This document shows positions 63,986 through 64,000 of a stretch of 64,000 nt of DNA, one piece after another. The translations under genes were made by a program, and so were the position numbers. How positions within the stretch are numbered: the first letter of the stretch is position 1; the number at the start of each line of letters is the position of its first letter. The stretch lies in assembly GCA_022376925.1 (NCBI GenBank), contig JAIOJX010000025.1:144543301-144607300 (forward strand), in the 5' to 3' direction. The notes beneath the pieces were generated by a model. That model saw only the letters and a program-made list of their open reading frames with translations. It searched no databases and was not told where the DNA came from. The stretch comes from Tragulus kanchil. Its lineage: Eukaryota; Chordata; Mammalia; Artiodactyla; Tragulidae.

Positions 63986-64000
63986 CACATGCACTTGGTA

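Larger units (their letters stand above)
23057..64000 (+). other. ADGRL3: ADGRL3 intron following the signal-peptide exon (partial)
   Basis: Starts with GTAAGA and runs to the window end with no exon resembling the next latrophilin segment (the galactose-binding lectin domain). ADGRL3 is known for very large introns, so this fits. The contents are BovB, Bov-tA and CHR repeats, old L1, L2 and MIR pieces, microsatellites, an orphan exon-like island near 51.5 kb and twelve tandem duplication pairs. Stretches 23870-25350, 28435-30365, 37380-39090, 41100-41880 and 56265-57855 hold nothing recognisable apart from a possible MIR near 38.3 kb and simple repeats. Confidence 0.65.
62279..64000 (+). repeat. 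Tandem duplication 18 (62279-63386 and 63387 to window end)
   Basis: Offset is 1,108 bp before the GT tract. Copy 2 is cut by the window end, so the SINE at 63.0 kb would be expected again outside it. The GT tract is about 42 bp in copy 1 and about 38 bp in copy 2. Confidence 0.92.

Noticed and set aside
914..64000. Reading the ~1.1-kb units as a new satellite or tandem gene array
   Set aside because: Each pair has different content. Units do not resemble one another, so there is no satellite family; only adjacent pairs match.
914..64000. Reading the duplications as long terminal repeats of proviruses
   Set aside because: No TG...CA ends, no primer-binding site or internal retroviral genes, and copies abut directly with nothing between them.
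1..64000. CRISPR arrays, operons, riboswitches, ribosome binding sites
   Set aside because: The window is mammalian intron. No regularly spaced short repeats and no prokaryotic signals are present.

Overview
The window is intronic DNA from a ruminant (Cetartiodactyla). The evidence is its repeats: BovB LINEs in both orientations, Bov-tA SINEs, and CHR-type tRNA-Glu-derived SINEs with clear target-site duplications, on an AT-rich background with old MIR, L2 and L1 3'-UTR remnants. No Bov-A2 dimer is obvious, while one CHR subfamily is well represented. That leaves a non-bovid or early-branching ruminant possible, but I cannot name the species.

The only gene part I recognise is the first coding exon of ADGRL3 (latrophilin-3), an adhesion GPCR, on the + strand at 22832-23056. 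Its ATG is at 23002, it encodes the signal peptide, and it ends in a canonical donor in phase 1. Positions 1-22831 lie upstream of it (5' intron). Positions 23057-64000 appear to lie inside the following very large intron. No second ADGRL3 coding exon is visible.

The dominant structure is a series of 18 direct tandem duplications with offsets of 1.0-1.3 kb (mostly about 1.1 kb). Pairs start near 0.9, 3.0, 7.2, 11.5, 15.5, 17.8, 26.0, 30.4, 32.6, 35.2, 39.1, 42.4, 45.7, 50.9, 54.1, 58.3, 60.4 and 62.3 kb. Copies are nearly identical; differences are mainly homopolymer or microsatellite lengths. Copies abut, overlap by a few bases, or are separated by 10-50 bp of degraded local sequence. After removing one copy of each pair, most distances between pair starts lie near multiples of about 1.03 kb. 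I read this as an assembly artefact, in which ~1-kb shared segments between consensus pieces were emitted twice, rather than biology. About 20 kb of the window is probably spurious and the true locus is about 44 kb.

The most interesting biological item is a GC-rich island (about 51.35-51.80 kb, copied at 52.47-52.91 kb). It holds a perfect 204-nt exon-like cassette with acceptor, donor, an open phase-0 frame and strong GC3, unrelated to latrophilin. It looks like an exon plus intron flanks of another gene dropped into the ADGRL3 intron. A diverged 32-bp echo of its start lies at 53366-53397. Other items are a perfect 20-bp-arm palindrome at 53481-53522, G-runs inside a SINE tail at 63017-63058, and two BovB copies with broken reverse transcriptase YxDD motifs. 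I found no RNA genes, CRISPR arrays or operons; bacterial feature types do not apply.
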